Below, in pieces: positions 26,123 to 35,483 of a stretch of 64,000 nucleotides of DNA (position 1 is its first letter; the number at the start of each line of letters is the position of its first letter). Origin of the DNA: JACKOB01 sp024234575 (lineage in GTDB: Bacteria > Pseudomonadota > Gammaproteobacteria > Pseudomonadales > Oleiphilaceae); contig JBPJFZ010000005.1 in the NCBI GenBank assembly GCA_051208035.1, positions 260,911 through 324,910 of the forward strand. The letters are read 5' to 3'. The position numbers and the translations under genes are program-made. The notes beneath the pieces are model-generated. The model was not told where the DNA came from, did no database searches, and saw nothing but the letters and a program-made list of their open reading frames with translations.

Positions 26123-27217
26123 ATGATGACTAACTTAGACAGCAAACAACACAGCAGCAGCCTCCAAACACTTGGAAATGTGCCCGTCAGCCATGGTTTA
26201 ACACCAGCCAGAACACTGGCGAGACCAGCATTAGAGAGCGATATTGAGCCCGCCACGGACACCTTGGCCGCGCTCTATAAAGCCTGTGGCGATGCATTAA
26301 GAATCGAAATTTTGCGAGTACTGCAAAATGACTCTTTTGGTGTGTTAGAACTGTGCACATTGTTTGATGTTAAACAGTCAGGCATGAGTCATCACTTGAA
26401 AGTTTTAAGCAACGCAGGGCTGGTCGAGGCACAGCGAGAAGGCAACTCCCTGTTTTACCGCCGCCCGGTATTCCGGTCAGACCAAGACAACAGCATGGCC
26501 ATACAGTCTATTTTCGACGCCATTGATAAAATAGCTGCCAGCGCTGGACTGACTGCGCGAATTCAGGAGATCAGATCTGCCCGCGCATCATTGTCACAGG
26601 CTTTTTTTGCCCGCAATGCCGACAGGTTCAGCGAACAACAAGAGCTAATCGCCAGCTATGAGCAATACGCCGAGCCCGCCCGCGACCTATTATTCGCAGA
26701 AGAATTTGGCCCGGATGCGACAGTGATGGAAATTGGCCCTGGCGAAGGTCTTTTCCTAAAAGACTTGGCTCCCGCATTTAAGACAGTTTACGCGCTGGAT
26801 AACGCCGAGGGCATGCTGAATAAAGCCCAGGAACTGGTAAAAAAGCATCGCCTGAAAAACGTACGCTGCATTCTTGGTGATTCAGCCACAGCCTTAGCGT
26901 CTAACATCAAAGTAGATGCCATTGTGATGAATATGGTGCTGCACCACATTGCCAGACCACTAGACATTTTTGCCGATGCTGCAAAGCTGCTAAAAACAAA
27001 CGGCATTCTGGTGATCAGCGACCTGAGCCATCACGACCAATCATGGGTAAGGGACAATTGTGGCGACATCTGGCTGGGCTTCGAAAGCCAGGAATTATCG
27101 CGATGGGCCATGCAATATGGGCTGCAAGAGCTAGACTCTCTCTACATTGGTTTACGTAATGGTTTTCAGATTCAGGTACGCAAGTTTATTAACGCGGGCA
27201 AACCAAACAAGCTTTGA
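26123..27217 (+). CDS. ArsR-family regulator fused to a SAM-dependent methyltransferase domain (SahR-type)
   Basis: 364 residues. About residues 45-125 are a winged helix of the ArsR type, with LCTLFDVKQSGMSHHLKVL as recognition helix and LVEAQREGNSLFYRRP as wing. About 180-340 are a class I methyltransferase fold, with VMEIGPGEGLFLKDLA as the AdoMet-binding glycine loop and ALDNAEGML after it. This fusion is the architecture of SahR, which senses S-adenosylhomocysteine and controls the methionine cycle in Proteobacteria. Its place directly before metK, ahcY and metF fits. Whether the domain still methylates anything is unknown. Confidence 0.8.
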   Translation: MMTNLDSKQHSSSLQTLGNVPVSHGLTPARTLARPALESDIEPATDTLAALYKACGDALRIEILRVLQNDSFGVLELCTLFDVKQSGMSHHLKVLSNAGLVEAQREGNSLFYRRPVFRSDQDNSMAIQSIFDAIDKIAASAGLTARIQEIRSARASLSQAFFARNADRFSEQQELIASYEQYAEPARDLLFAEEFGPDATVMEIGPGEGLFLKDLAPAFKTVYALDNAEGMLNKAQELVKKHRLKNVRCILGDSATALASNIKVDAIVMNMVLHHIARPLDIFADAAKLLKTNGILVISDLSHHDQSWVRDNCGDIWLGFESQELSRWAMQYGLQELDSLYIGLRNGFQIQVRKFINAGKPNKL

Positions 27218-27372
27218 ACAACACAGTTATTTACCAATAACCCTTAATTTACAGATACTTTTAATTAATAGACAACTCTGCCAGTTAGCATGTAAGACTG
27301 CCAACAAACAGAATACATTTTTAACACAAACAGCAACGTGAATTTATCACCGTTAACATGGGATTAAGTCTA

Positions 27373-28533
27373 ATGAGCGAATACTCAGTTTTTACATCAG
27401 AATCTGTCTCCGAAGGTCATCCGGACAAAATGGCCGACCAAATATCAGATGCGGTCGTCGATGCAATTATTGCCGAAGACAAGCATGCGCGAATTGCGGT
27501 TGAAACCATGGTGAAAACCGGCATGGCAATCATCGCTGGGGAAGTGCGCACCAGCACCTACATCGATTTGGAAGACCTTGTTCGTGAAGTTATTCTGGAC
27601 ATTGGTTACAACAGTTCTGACGTTGGCTTTGATGGCGCATCCTGTGCGGTACTGAACGCTATCGGCAAGCAAAGTGCTGATATCGCCATGGGCGTTGACG
27701 AAGCTGACTCGAAAGACCTCGGCGCTGGCGACCAGGGCCTGATGTTTGGTTATGCAACCAACGAAACTGAAGTGTTGATGCCTGCGCCCATTTTTTACGC
27801 GCACCGTTTGGTTGAGCGTCAGTCACAAATGAGAAAGAAAGGCATACTGCCCTGGTTACGTCCAGACGCGAAGAGCCAGGTAACCCTGCGCTATGAAAAC
27901 GGTAAGCCAGTCGCCATTGATGCGGTCGTACTATCGACCCAACACAATCCGGAAATCAAGCAAGCCGACCTGCGTGAAGCGGTACTGGAAGAAATCATCA
28001 AACCAGTTCTCCCACAAGAGTGGCTGCATGCTGACACTAAATTCCACATCAATCCAACAGGTCAATTCATTATCGGTGGCCCGGTAGGTGACTGCGGACT
28101 TACTGGCCGTAAGATCATCGTTGACACCTACGGCGGCATGGCACGTCATGGCGGCGGCGCATTCTCTGGTAAAGATCCATCTAAAGTTGACCGTTCCGCG
28201 GCCTATGCCGGTCGTTATGTAGCGAAAAACGTGGTCGCCGCAGGACTGGCTGACAAATGTGAAATTCAGGTTTCTTACGCAATCGGTGTTTCGGAACCCA
28301 CCTCTATCAGCTTAAATACATTTGGTACAGGCAAGATTTCTGACGAAGCCATTGCCGCGTTAGTGCGTGAGCATTTTGATCTTCGTCCTGCCGGCCTGAT
28401 ACACATGCTTGATCTGCGCCGCCCCATCTACCGCGCAACGGCAGCTTACGGCCACTTTGGCAGAACCGAGCCTGAGTTTACCTGGGAAAAAACTGACAAA
28501 GCTGATGCACTGCGTGCGGCGGCAGGCATCTAA
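27373..28533 (+). CDS. metK: S-adenosylmethionine synthetase
   Basis: About 386 residues from ATG 27373 (MSEYSVFTSESV), chosen over 27358 because this is the usual MetK N-terminus. Conserved segments: VSEGHPDKMAD, GAGDQGLMFGYA, GGPVGDCGLTGRKI and GGGAFSGKDPSKVDRS. It makes AdoMet from methionine and ATP. A weak promoter-like TAGACA/TGTAAG pair with 16-base spacing (27269-27296) precedes it; no AdoMet riboswitch is seen in the 155-base upstream gap. Confidence 0.96.
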   Translation: MSEYSVFTSESVSEGHPDKMADQISDAVVDAIIAEDKHARIAVETMVKTGMAIIAGEVRTSTYIDLEDLVREVILDIGYNSSDVGFDGASCAVLNAIGKQSADIAMGVDEADSKDLGAGDQGLMFGYATNETEVLMPAPIFYAHRLVERQSQMRKKGILPWLRPDAKSQVTLRYENGKPVAIDAVVLSTQHNPEIKQADLREAVLEEIIKPVLPQEWLHADTKFHINPTGQFIIGGPVGDCGLTGRKIIVDTYGGMARHGGGAFSGKDPSKVDRSAAYAGRYVAKNVVAAGLADKCEIQVSYAIGVSEPTSISLNTFGTGKISDEAIAALVREHFDLRPAGLIHMLDLRRPIYRATAAYGHFGRTEPEFTWEKTDKADALRAAAGI

Positions 28534-28551
28534 GCCAAGCATAACCATTTG

Positions 28552-28573
28552 TGGTCGTCTGCACAGGCGGCCA
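28552..28573 (+). terminator. Hairpin between metK and ahcY
   Basis: TGGTCGTCTG (28552-28561) can pair with CAGGCGGCCA (28564-28573), two of the ten pairs being G-U; the real loop would take in the innermost pairs. There is no T-run, so attenuation or mRNA processing between the two genes is as likely as termination. Confidence 0.4.
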
Positions 28574-28629
28574 TAACCAATCTTTCAGGCAAACTCTGAT
28601 AAGAATCGAACTAAAGCACTGAGGTAAAT

Positions 28630-30021
28630 ATGAGTACTGCAGATCAATCAAACGCATTCAGCGATTTCAAAGTCGCAGACGTCTCTCTGGCCACATGGGG
28701 CCGAAAAGAAATTGAAATTGCCGAAGGCGAAATGCCGGCATTGATGGCCCTACGTCGCAAGTACAAAGCAGAACAACCCCTGAAAGATGCAAAAATCATG
28801 GGTTGTATCCACATGACCATCCAAACCGCCGTACTGATTGAAACATTAGTCGAGCTTGGTGCAGAAGTACGCTGGTCATCATGTAATATTTTCTCAACCC
28901 AGGATCACGCCGCCGCAGCGGTTGCAGCAGCCGGCATTCCGGTATTTGCCTGGAAAGGTGAAACCGAAGAAGAGTTCTGGTGGTGTATTGAGCAAACTAT
29001 CCTGAAAGATGGAAAAGTGTGGGACGCCAATATGATTCTGGATGACGGCGGAGACCTCACCCAGATCGTACACGAAAAATACCCGGCGATGCTCGACAAA
29101 ATTCACGGCATTTCGGAAGAAACCACCACTGGCGTGCATCGCTTGCTGGAAATGGTCACCGAAGGCAGCCTGAAGGTTCCGGCAATTAACGTTAATGACG
29201 CAGTTACCAAATCTAAAAACGACAACAAGTATGGCTGCCGTCACAGCTTAAACGATGCGATCAAACGTGGCACAGACCACCTGCTGTCAGGCAAAAAGGC
29301 GCTGGTTATTGGATACGGCGACGTAGGTAAAGGCTCTGCAGCCTCACTGCGCCAGGAAGGTATGATCGTTAAGGTCACCGAAATCGACCCTATCTGCGCA
29401 ATGCAAGCCTGCATGGATGGCTACGAAGTAGTTTCTCCTTACAACAAAGGCATTAATACCGGTACAGCAGAGGGCATCAACAAGCAACTGCTGGCCAATA
29501 CCGACTTACTGGTGACTACTACGGGTAACGTTAATGTTTGTGACAAGTTCATGTTGCAGGCACTAAAAAGCAGCGCGGTAGTGTGCAATATTGGTCATTT
29601 TGATAACGAAATTGACACCGCGTTTATGCGTCAAAACTGGGAGTGGGATGAAGTCAAACCTCAGGTCCATAAGGTTTATCGCGACCGTTCAACAAATGAT
29701 CACCTGATTCTTTTGTCCGAAGGCCGTCTGGTTAACCTTGGCAATGCGACCGGTCACCCATCGCGCATCATGGACGGCTCATTCGCCAACCAGGTACTGG
29801 CGCAAATGTACTTATACGAGCGTAAATTTGCCAACTTAAGCGCTGACGAAAAGGCCGCTGGCATCTACGTAAAAGTGCTACCTAAAAAGCTTGACGAAGA
29901 AGTGGCAAAAGATATGGTCGAAGGCTTCGGTGGCGTCATTACACAGATGACTACTGCTCAGGCTAAATACATCGGTGTACCTGTGGAAGGCCCTTATAAG
30001 CCAGAAAGCTATAAGTACTAG
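28630..30021 (+). CDS. ahcY: S-adenosylhomocysteine hydrolase
   Basis: 463 residues. Splits S-adenosylhomocysteine into adenosine and homocysteine, clearing the product inhibitor of methyltransferases. Conserved segments: MGCIHMTIQTAVLIETL, ILDDGGDLTQ, NAD-binding VIGYGDVGKGSAASL, and the C-terminal GPYKPESYKY end. Cofactor domain Asn/Gly spacing is normal. A GAGG site precedes the ATG. The S-adenosylhomocysteine riboswitch often found before ahcY in Pseudomonas is not seen in the 96-base gap. Confidence 0.96.
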   Translation: MSTADQSNAFSDFKVADVSLATWGRKEIEIAEGEMPALMALRRKYKAEQPLKDAKIMGCIHMTIQTAVLIETLVELGAEVRWSSCNIFSTQDHAAAAVAAAGIPVFAWKGETEEEFWWCIEQTILKDGKVWDANMILDDGGDLTQIVHEKYPAMLDKIHGISEETTTGVHRLLEMVTEGSLKVPAINVNDAVTKSKNDNKYGCRHSLNDAIKRGTDHLLSGKKALVIGYGDVGKGSAASLRQEGMIVKVTEIDPICAMQACMDGYEVVSPYNKGINTGTAEGINKQLLANTDLLVTTTGNVNVCDKFMLQALKSSAVVCNIGHFDNEIDTAFMRQNWEWDEVKPQVHKVYRDRSTNDHLILLSEGRLVNLGNATGHPSRIMDGSFANQVLAQMYLYERKFANLSADEKAAGIYVKVLPKKLDEEVAKDMVEGFGGVITQMTTAQAKYIGVPVEGPYKPESYKY

Positions 30022-30034
30022 TCCGCCATGCTGC

Positions 30035-30058
30035 GTGCCGGCATTATATGACCGGCAC
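30035..30058 (+). terminator. Hairpin between ahcY and metF
   Basis: Perfect 7-bp inverted repeat GTGCCGG/CCGGCAC (30035-30041 and 30052-30058) with a 10-base loop, 13 bases after the ahcY stop. No T-run; possible partial terminator or processing site. Confidence 0.45.
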
Positions 30059-30140
30059 GAGCAAACAAAGCGACAACACGGCAAATGATCGGCAACCGAT
30101 ACCTCGCGCGCCATTATCGACTACTGCAAAGTGATGACCC

Positions 30141-31013
30141 ATGAACACACAAAAGCAATTTAATCGACGATTCAGCTTCGAGTTTTTTCCACCGAAGACA
30201 CCAGAAGGCATGGCCAAGCTGCAAACCGTTCGGGATACGTTTGCGGCGAAACATCCAGACTTTTTTTCCGTCACCTATGGCGCAGGTGGCAGTACACAAG
30301 AAAGAACCATTGACACAGTTGTGACACTGCATAAGCAGGGTATAAGTACCGCCCCTCACCTCTCCTGCATTGGTGCGACGAAAAAAGATCTGTCCAAACT
30401 ATTGGATTTGTACAAAGAAAACGACATTAACCGGATCGTTGCTCTTCGGGGTGATTTACCATCCGGCATGGGTGCCCACGGTGAACTAAGATACGCTAAC
30501 GATTTGGTCAGTTTTATCCGCGAGCACAGTGGCGACCATTTCAATATAGAAGTTGCTGCCTATCCCGAATTTCATCCGCAAGCACAAAGTGCCGAAGCAG
30601 ACCTGGTGAATTTCAAACGAAAGGTAGACGCGGGAGCAAATAGCGCTATTACGCAATATTTTTATAATGCCGATGCTTATTTCTACTTTGTCGAGCGCGT
30701 AGAGAAGATGGGAATTAACATTCCGATTGTACCTGGCATTATGCCTATTACTAACTACTCAAACTTGGTTCGCTTTAGTGATATGTGTGGGGCGGAAATC
30801 CCTCGCTGGATTCGCAAGCAGCTCGAAGCTTATGGTGATGACAGTAAGAGCATAGTGCAGTTTGGTGAAGCAGTGGTAACAGAAATGTGTGAAAAATTGC
30901 TAAAAGCTGGCGCACCAGGCCTGCACTTTTACACATTGAACCAAGCAGCACCAAGCCTGAACATCTGGAACAATCTAAACCTGGATGCCAGCGGCGATAG
31001 AAAGTCTTTTTAA
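30141..31013 (+). CDS. metF: 5,10-methylenetetrahydrofolate reductase
   Basis: 290 residues, the bacterial MetF length. N-terminal FSFEFFPPKTPEGMAKL, the VTYGAGGST segment, LRGDLP and the ITQYFYN strand are characteristic. It reduces methylene-THF to methyl-THF using FAD and NADH, supplying the methyl group for methionine. It completes the metK-ahcY-metF recycling set. A strong terminator follows. The ribosome site is weak (GTGATGACCC before ATG). Confidence 0.95.
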   Translation: MNTQKQFNRRFSFEFFPPKTPEGMAKLQTVRDTFAAKHPDFFSVTYGAGGSTQERTIDTVVTLHKQGISTAPHLSCIGATKKDLSKLLDLYKENDINRIVALRGDLPSGMGAHGELRYANDLVSFIREHSGDHFNIEVAAYPEFHPQAQSAEADLVNFKRKVDAGANSAITQYFYNADAYFYFVERVEKMGINIPIVPGIMPITNYSNLVRFSDMCGAEIPRWIRKQLEAYGDDSKSIVQFGEAVVTEMCEKLLKAGAPGLHFYTLNQAAPSLNIWNNLNLDASGDRKSF

Positions 31014-31040
31014 CCTTACCGTTGTTTTACTGCCGTCAAA

Positions 31041-31080
31041 AAAAATGCCAATGGATCTTTTACAAGCCATTGGCATTTTT
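31041..31080. terminator. Bidirectional terminator after metF
   Basis: A 14-bp perfect stem (31041-31054 paired with 31067-31080) with a 12-base loop, carrying A's at the left and T's at the right end. It lies between convergent metF and the PEP-CTERM gene and can terminate both. Confidence 0.92.
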
Positions 31081-31097
31081 CGAACATCTCAGCGTAA

Positions 31098-32069
31098 TTA
31101 CTTCTTACGACGAGACAATCCTGCACCCAACAAGCCTAAGCCCATCAATGCCAAAGGAGCTGGCACAGGCACACCACTTGGGTCATCAGGAATATCCACT
31201 GTAGACAGTGACGCACCCATTACGTAGGCATATTCCAAAACAATCGACTGACCTTGCGCCAGGTTACCCAGAATAAAGGTCATACCCAGACCATGATCTG
31301 AGTTCGATCCTCCAGGAGTATCACCACCATTCAAATAAGCCAGCGGATCGAAGACGCTGCAGCAGCTAAAGTCGATTCCGGTGTCATGGGCGATAGCAGA
31401 ATCAGAGAACAGACCCAGTGGTCTGCCGCTGATATTACCAACAGAAGTTACGAAATCAGAAGGCTTCACATCACCGACATCATCAAAATCACCATCATTG
31501 TTGCGGTCAAGACCACGCTGGTTGGTGGTTGCTGCGCTGCCGCCAGAGTAGTTGTCTGGATCTGGATCAACGGCCCGGCTGAAATAAGCATTGGTAAGAT
31601 CAGCCAACGCTGTGATAGTCGTGGTGATATTTACACGCTCATCAGAATCGTTGAAATAGTAGTCATGCTGCAACGAGAGCAAACCGCCCCTGTGATTACC
31701 ACTCCAGCGAATCCAGTTATCAAACCCAAGACCACTCATATCGGTCAGAGAATCCAATAAAAAGGATTCGGAGCTTGATACAGAGCCAGCGCTAGTACTG
31801 TTGCTGTTACCCAGCAAACCTGTCTCATTCGAACGAAAGCCGAACGCTTCAAATGGCGCGCCCGGTGCAACATAGTCGGTGTTTTGATTAAAGGTTGCCG
31901 TTCCTGTGGGATCGTAAATCAGTGCAGGCTTAACATTGCCGTTACCAATCGTGCCATCATCACTGATTTTGAGCTGAACGTAATTGCCGTTTAGGGTAAT
32001 TGGCGCTGCTAATGCAACGCTTGACCCGGCTAATAAAGCGATAGACGCTACCAGTTTCTTAATATTCAT
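31098..32069 (-). CDS. PEP-CTERM-type secreted protein of unknown function
   Basis: 323 residues. MNIKKLVASIALLAGSSVALA is a signal peptide. The C-terminus VPAPLALMGLGLLGAGLSRRKK is the exosortase sorting signal: proline motif, hydrophobic helix, basic tail. The region between is rich in Asn, Asp, Ser and Gly, with an acidic stretch around DRNNDGDFDDVGD that could bind calcium, and a Cys-Cys pair (SCCSVF). No exosortase gene lies in the window. The protein is presumably delivered to the cell surface or extracellular matrix. Its specific job cannot be inferred. Confidence 0.8.
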   Translation of the reverse strand: MNIKKLVASIALLAGSSVALAAPITLNGNYVQLKISDDGTIGNGNVKPALIYDPTGTATFNQNTDYVAPGAPFEAFGFRSNETGLLGNSNSTSAGSVSSSESFLLDSLTDMSGLGFDNWIRWSGNHRGGLLSLQHDYYFNDSDERVNITTTITALADLTNAYFSRAVDPDPDNYSGGSAATTNQRGLDRNNDGDFDDVGDVKPSDFVTSVGNISGRPLGLFSDSAIAHDTGIDFSCCSVFDPLAYLNGGDTPGGSNSDHGLGMTFILGNLAQGQSIVLEYAYVMGASLSTVDIPDDPSGVPVPAPLALMGLGLLGAGLSRRKK

Positions 32070-32457
32070 TGTGCTAGTCCATTAGTTACTCGTTACTAAA
32101 ACAAGCGACAGCAGGCACAGATAACGCATGCTGTTGCTCATATTATTGCGATGGCAGCACATGCAAATATTAAGCCTAAATATCGATAACTTTTACAATA
32201 CAACCTGATAGACGGCCACAGAAAAAGCATGGCAGAAAAAATGTAAAAATAACTGACACAACTCCGCCAATCGCCGGCTTATAATTCCCCAAAAACAAAC
32301 ATGACCTTCTCGTCACAGAATCATGGCAATTAAGCCAAGGATATTTAAAGCGTCTTCTGTAAGACTGCTGCCTTAGACACGTAAAGTTATGGCAGGGTTA
32401 AGCAACCGCGAATAGCCTTAACGATTGATAGAAACCAATCCAAACAGGGAGTCTTTA
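32070..32457 (+). other. Intergenic region with promoter-like sequence
   Basis: 388 bases between divergent genes. A perfect TATAAT lies at 32280-32285 on the plus strand; the nearest -35-like CTGACA is too far (21-base spacing). GGGAG at the right end is the ribosome site of the next gene. I see no clear hairpins or genes otherwise. Confidence 0.4.
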
Positions 32458-33174
32458 ATGCAAGTATCCAACGCCTACTGGGGTTTTCCGATTAGCCCAG
32501 AATTACACGACACAGCCAAAAGCACTATTGCCATGATAAACCAAACAGATGGCACCGAGCCGAACCGTTTATCCCTTACGGCGGCATCGATTGTTTCCCA
32601 ACTGACCCAACATGGATTGCAAAATTACTATCACAAACCTACCGAGATCGTGCCACTTCCCCCGATGGCGAAGAAAACCGCCGACACGGGCATCAAGGCC
32701 ATTATGGTAGGCTTGGATTTTGTCATTCGTCAATTCTTCAAAAACCGGTCACACGAAGAGCTGCAGTTAATCAGCAACTACCTTGACCTTATGCTCCATG
32801 CGCACCCAGAGTCAGGTAACCATTTTCTGGTTTTTGCACTAAACGACAACCTGTACAACCGGGCGAAATATTTACTCACTTCTGTCAGAGAAAACAGTCG
32901 CCGCGATGATTATATGGAAGGTGTGATTGATGCTTTGTGCGATCTCGTTGTCGAGGGGGTTAAGTACTACTACGCCGAACCCACCCGCCTGGTAAACTTT
33001 GGCGGCCTGACTAAAAAAACAGCGGATGTCAGCATCTCTCAAGTGCAGAAGGGTATTCAGAGCCTTATCAAGAAACTGGTGTCAGAGCTTGGACACAGCC
33101 AACTCGTTGAGCTTTCACATCATATTGAGTTTATGTTGCATGCTGCAGATGACCTCAATAAAGGCGCTGCCTAA
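32458..33174 (+). CDS. Unrecognised protein made of two tandem homologous halves
   Basis: 238 residues from ATG 32458 (GGGAG upstream); an earlier in-frame start at 32425 is less likely. I do not recognise a family. It is soluble and mainly helical, with no signal or membrane segment. Residues about 46-116 and 157-230 are copies of each other with a constant offset of 114: YY..PT (57-62 and 171-176), KKTAD (72-76 and 186-190), LMLHA/FMLHA (111-115 and 225-229). Identity between halves is moderate, so the duplication is old. The neighbours (PEP-CTERM gene, rsmE) give no functional hint. Confidence 0.7.
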   Translation: MQVSNAYWGFPISPELHDTAKSTIAMINQTDGTEPNRLSLTAASIVSQLTQHGLQNYYHKPTEIVPLPPMAKKTADTGIKAIMVGLDFVIRQFFKNRSHEELQLISNYLDLMLHAHPESGNHFLVFALNDNLYNRAKYLLTSVRENSRRDDYMEGVIDALCDLVVEGVKYYYAEPTRLVNFGGLTKKTADVSISQVQKGIQSLIKKLVSELGHSQLVELSHHIEFMLHAADDLNKGAA

Positions 33175-33404
33175 CGCCTCTCACAACCCAGGCCACCCGC
33201 TGCGATAAAGGCACTTCGTGGCGGGTTGCAAGTCACCAGTCGAAATCACCAAAAAAAACAGCACTAAGCACCTATGTGACCCTACGACGCATCCTGCCAA
33301 TAAATCAGGCATTTCAATTTGCCGGTGAGTCGGCTAATCTTCCTGCATAAAAATTGCCGCACTTTAAGCACCTTTAGGTCAGCTTTGGGGAAGAAAACAC
33401 ACCA

Positions 33405-34136
33405 ATGAGAATCAGCAGAATATATCTGAATACCGAGCTCACGGCAGGCCAGACCACGACGCTTGATGAAAACGCCTCACACTATCTCGCCCGCGTACTG
33501 CGAGTTCAGCTAGGTCAACCAGTGATTCTTTTTAACGGCAATGGTTTTGACTACCACGGCCACATCACTCGGGCGAGTAAAAAAGAAGTCGATGTGGAAA
33601 TCCAAGAGCAAACTTCTGGCGTACAAGACTCTGATATACATACTCATATTGGTCAAGTGATGTCCAAAGGCGATCGTATGGATTACATGATTCAAAAGGC
33701 TACCGAACTGGGCGTAAATGTCATTACACCGTTAACGAGTCAGTACTGTGAAGTGAAACTCAATCACGAAAGGCAGGAAAAGCGGGTACAGCATTGGCAA
33801 CAAATCGCGATTCATGCCAGCGAACAAAGCGGCAGAGCGACGATTCCTCAGGTGTTACCCATCCAAACTATCCAAGACTGGCTAAGCACCCGCAATGAGC
33901 AACTGCGATTAACGCTACACCCAAGAGCTGCCAAAAAAATCACCAGCTTTGATCGCCCTAAAGATATCGCACTTTTGGTTGGCCCGGAGGGTGGTCTCAC
34001 CGACGACGAAGTTTCGCTGGCGCAGTCTTGTGCATTCGAAACGACACTATTAGGTCCCCGCATTTTGCGAACCGAAACAGCCCCTGTTGCCGCGTTGTCT
34101 GTCATTCAATTGCTATGGGGCGATATGGCGCAGTAA
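33405..34136 (+). CDS. rsmE: 16S rRNA m3U1498 methyltransferase
   Basis: 243 residues, the normal RsmE length. It has the SPOUT-knot C-terminus: LLVGPEGGLTDDEVSLA and LGPRILRTETAP are the AdoMet-binding loops. N-terminal HYLARVLRVQLGQ is the PUA-like domain. It methylates N3 of U1498 in the small ribosomal subunit. The efflux genes start 54 bp downstream in the same direction. The 230 bases upstream hold no gene. Confidence 0.93.
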   Translation: MRISRIYLNTELTAGQTTTLDENASHYLARVLRVQLGQPVILFNGNGFDYHGHITRASKKEVDVEIQEQTSGVQDSDIHTHIGQVMSKGDRMDYMIQKATELGVNVITPLTSQYCEVKLNHERQEKRVQHWQQIAIHASEQSGRATIPQVLPIQTIQDWLSTRNEQLRLTLHPRAAKKITSFDRPKDIALLVGPEGGLTDDEVSLAQSCAFETTLLGPRILRTETAPVAALSVIQLLWGDMAQ

Positions 34137-34189
34137 GCGCCCGCAAAAATTCTGCCATCAATAAAATTTTATACAGGCGTTACTTACGG

Positions 34190-35461
34190 ATGAACACAGA
34201 AAACAGTAATCAAACAAGTGCGACCAAACCAAGATACAGATCCGTTATTATCGGGCTGATTATCATCGCTGTTGCCATACTGATCATTTCCTTACTGAAG
34301 TCAATGCAGCCCGAACCTGCCACCACCGAACGCAGCGAAAAGGCGTGGAGTGTCAGCGCCGTAACATTGCAAGCTGCCGATATTCGTCCGCAACTGCAGC
34401 TTTTAGGTAGTGTCGAAGCACCCTTTACCTCACTCTTGCGTGCATCAATTAATGCAGATGTAACAGCTGTACCTGTCAGCGAAGGCGAACATGTGAATGC
34501 CGAGCAGGAGCTGATTCTGTTGGATGATCGGGAGGCACGCTTAACATTGGCCCAGCGGCAGGCCGATGCAGACGATCTTGCAGCGCAAATTGATGCAGAG
34601 AAAAACCGACATCAACAAGACCTCGCCTCGTTAAAAAACGAACAGAACCTTGTCGACCTTGCCGAAAAAGCGGTTGCTCGCGAAAGCGAACTGAAAAAAT
34701 CCAATGTCACCAGTGATGCCAAAATAGACGTTTCCCGTCAACTGTATCAGCAACAACAACTGTCTTTGCAGGCCAGACAACTTAGCATCAACAATCACCG
34801 CAGCCGCCTTACCCAGCTGGAATCCAAGTTGATCAAGGCAAATGCTCTGCTCGAACTGGCCAAACTCGATGTAGAAAGAACACACCCACGTGCCCCCTTT
34901 GATGCTATCGTCAGCGCGGTAAACGTATCCCCCGGCGAGCGAGTACGCCCAGGTGATGCACTGGTGCAACTTTACGATATTAACCGCATCGAAATACGTG
35001 CCCAGGTACCTGCACCATCCATCGACAAAGTCAATCGGACCCTCTCCACAGAACATACTGCCGCGGCCTGGGTTAATACGCCTTACATGAAAACGCCAAT
35101 CAGCCTGGTGCGACTGGCTGGGGTAGTTAACAAAGGTGGCGGCGGCGTGGATGCCATTTTTGCCATCCCCTCAGGCCTAAGCACCGTGGTGCCAGGCCAG
35201 ACATTAAGTGTACTGGTTGAATTGCCTGCAGAAGAGCGTGTATTCAGTGTTCCTGTGTCAGCTATTTATGGAGAAGACCGGGTTTACAAGGTGGAAGGAG
35301 ATCGTTTAAAGGCAATAGCCATTCATAAAGTCGGCCAACGCTTCGAGGGTGATAGGTTAAGTCACCTGATTAAAAGTGACGAGCTTAAGAATGGCGACCA
35401 GATAATTATTACCCAACTGGCCAACGCGGTCACCGGGCTCAAGGTTAATATCCGACAGTGA
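34190..35461 (+). CDS. RND efflux periplasmic adaptor (membrane fusion protein)
   Basis: 423 residues from ATG 34190 (MNTENSNQTS), chosen because the earlier start at 34028 lies inside rsmE. One N-terminal membrane anchor (RSVIIGLIIIAVAILIISLL), then a lipoyl/barrel-sandwich half, a long alpha-helical hairpin (about 115-215, LAAQIDAEKNRHQQDLASL and onward), the second lipoyl half PFDAIVSAVNVSPGERV and beta-barrel domains. It links an inner-membrane RND pump to an outer-membrane channel. The pump gene follows 22 bp later; no TolC-type gene lies in the window. Confidence 0.88.
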   Translation: MNTENSNQTSATKPRYRSVIIGLIIIAVAILIISLLKSMQPEPATTERSEKAWSVSAVTLQAADIRPQLQLLGSVEAPFTSLLRASINADVTAVPVSEGEHVNAEQELILLDDREARLTLAQRQADADDLAAQIDAEKNRHQQDLASLKNEQNLVDLAEKAVARESELKKSNVTSDAKIDVSRQLYQQQQLSLQARQLSINNHRSRLTQLESKLIKANALLELAKLDVERTHPRAPFDAIVSAVNVSPGERVRPGDALVQLYDINRIEIRAQVPAPSIDKVNRTLSTEHTAAAWVNTPYMKTPISLVRLAGVVNKGGGGVDAIFAIPSGLSTVVPGQTLSVLVELPAEERVFSVPVSAIYGEDRVYKVEGDRLKAIAIHKVGQRFEGDRLSHLIKSDELKNGDQIIITQLANAVTGLKVNIRQ

Positions 35462-35483
35462 TTGATGAGGCGCAGATTTAACA

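Noticed and set aside
28534..28629. Possible S-adenosylhomocysteine riboswitch before ahcY
   Set aside because: Its conserved core is not visible; only a simple hairpin is present.
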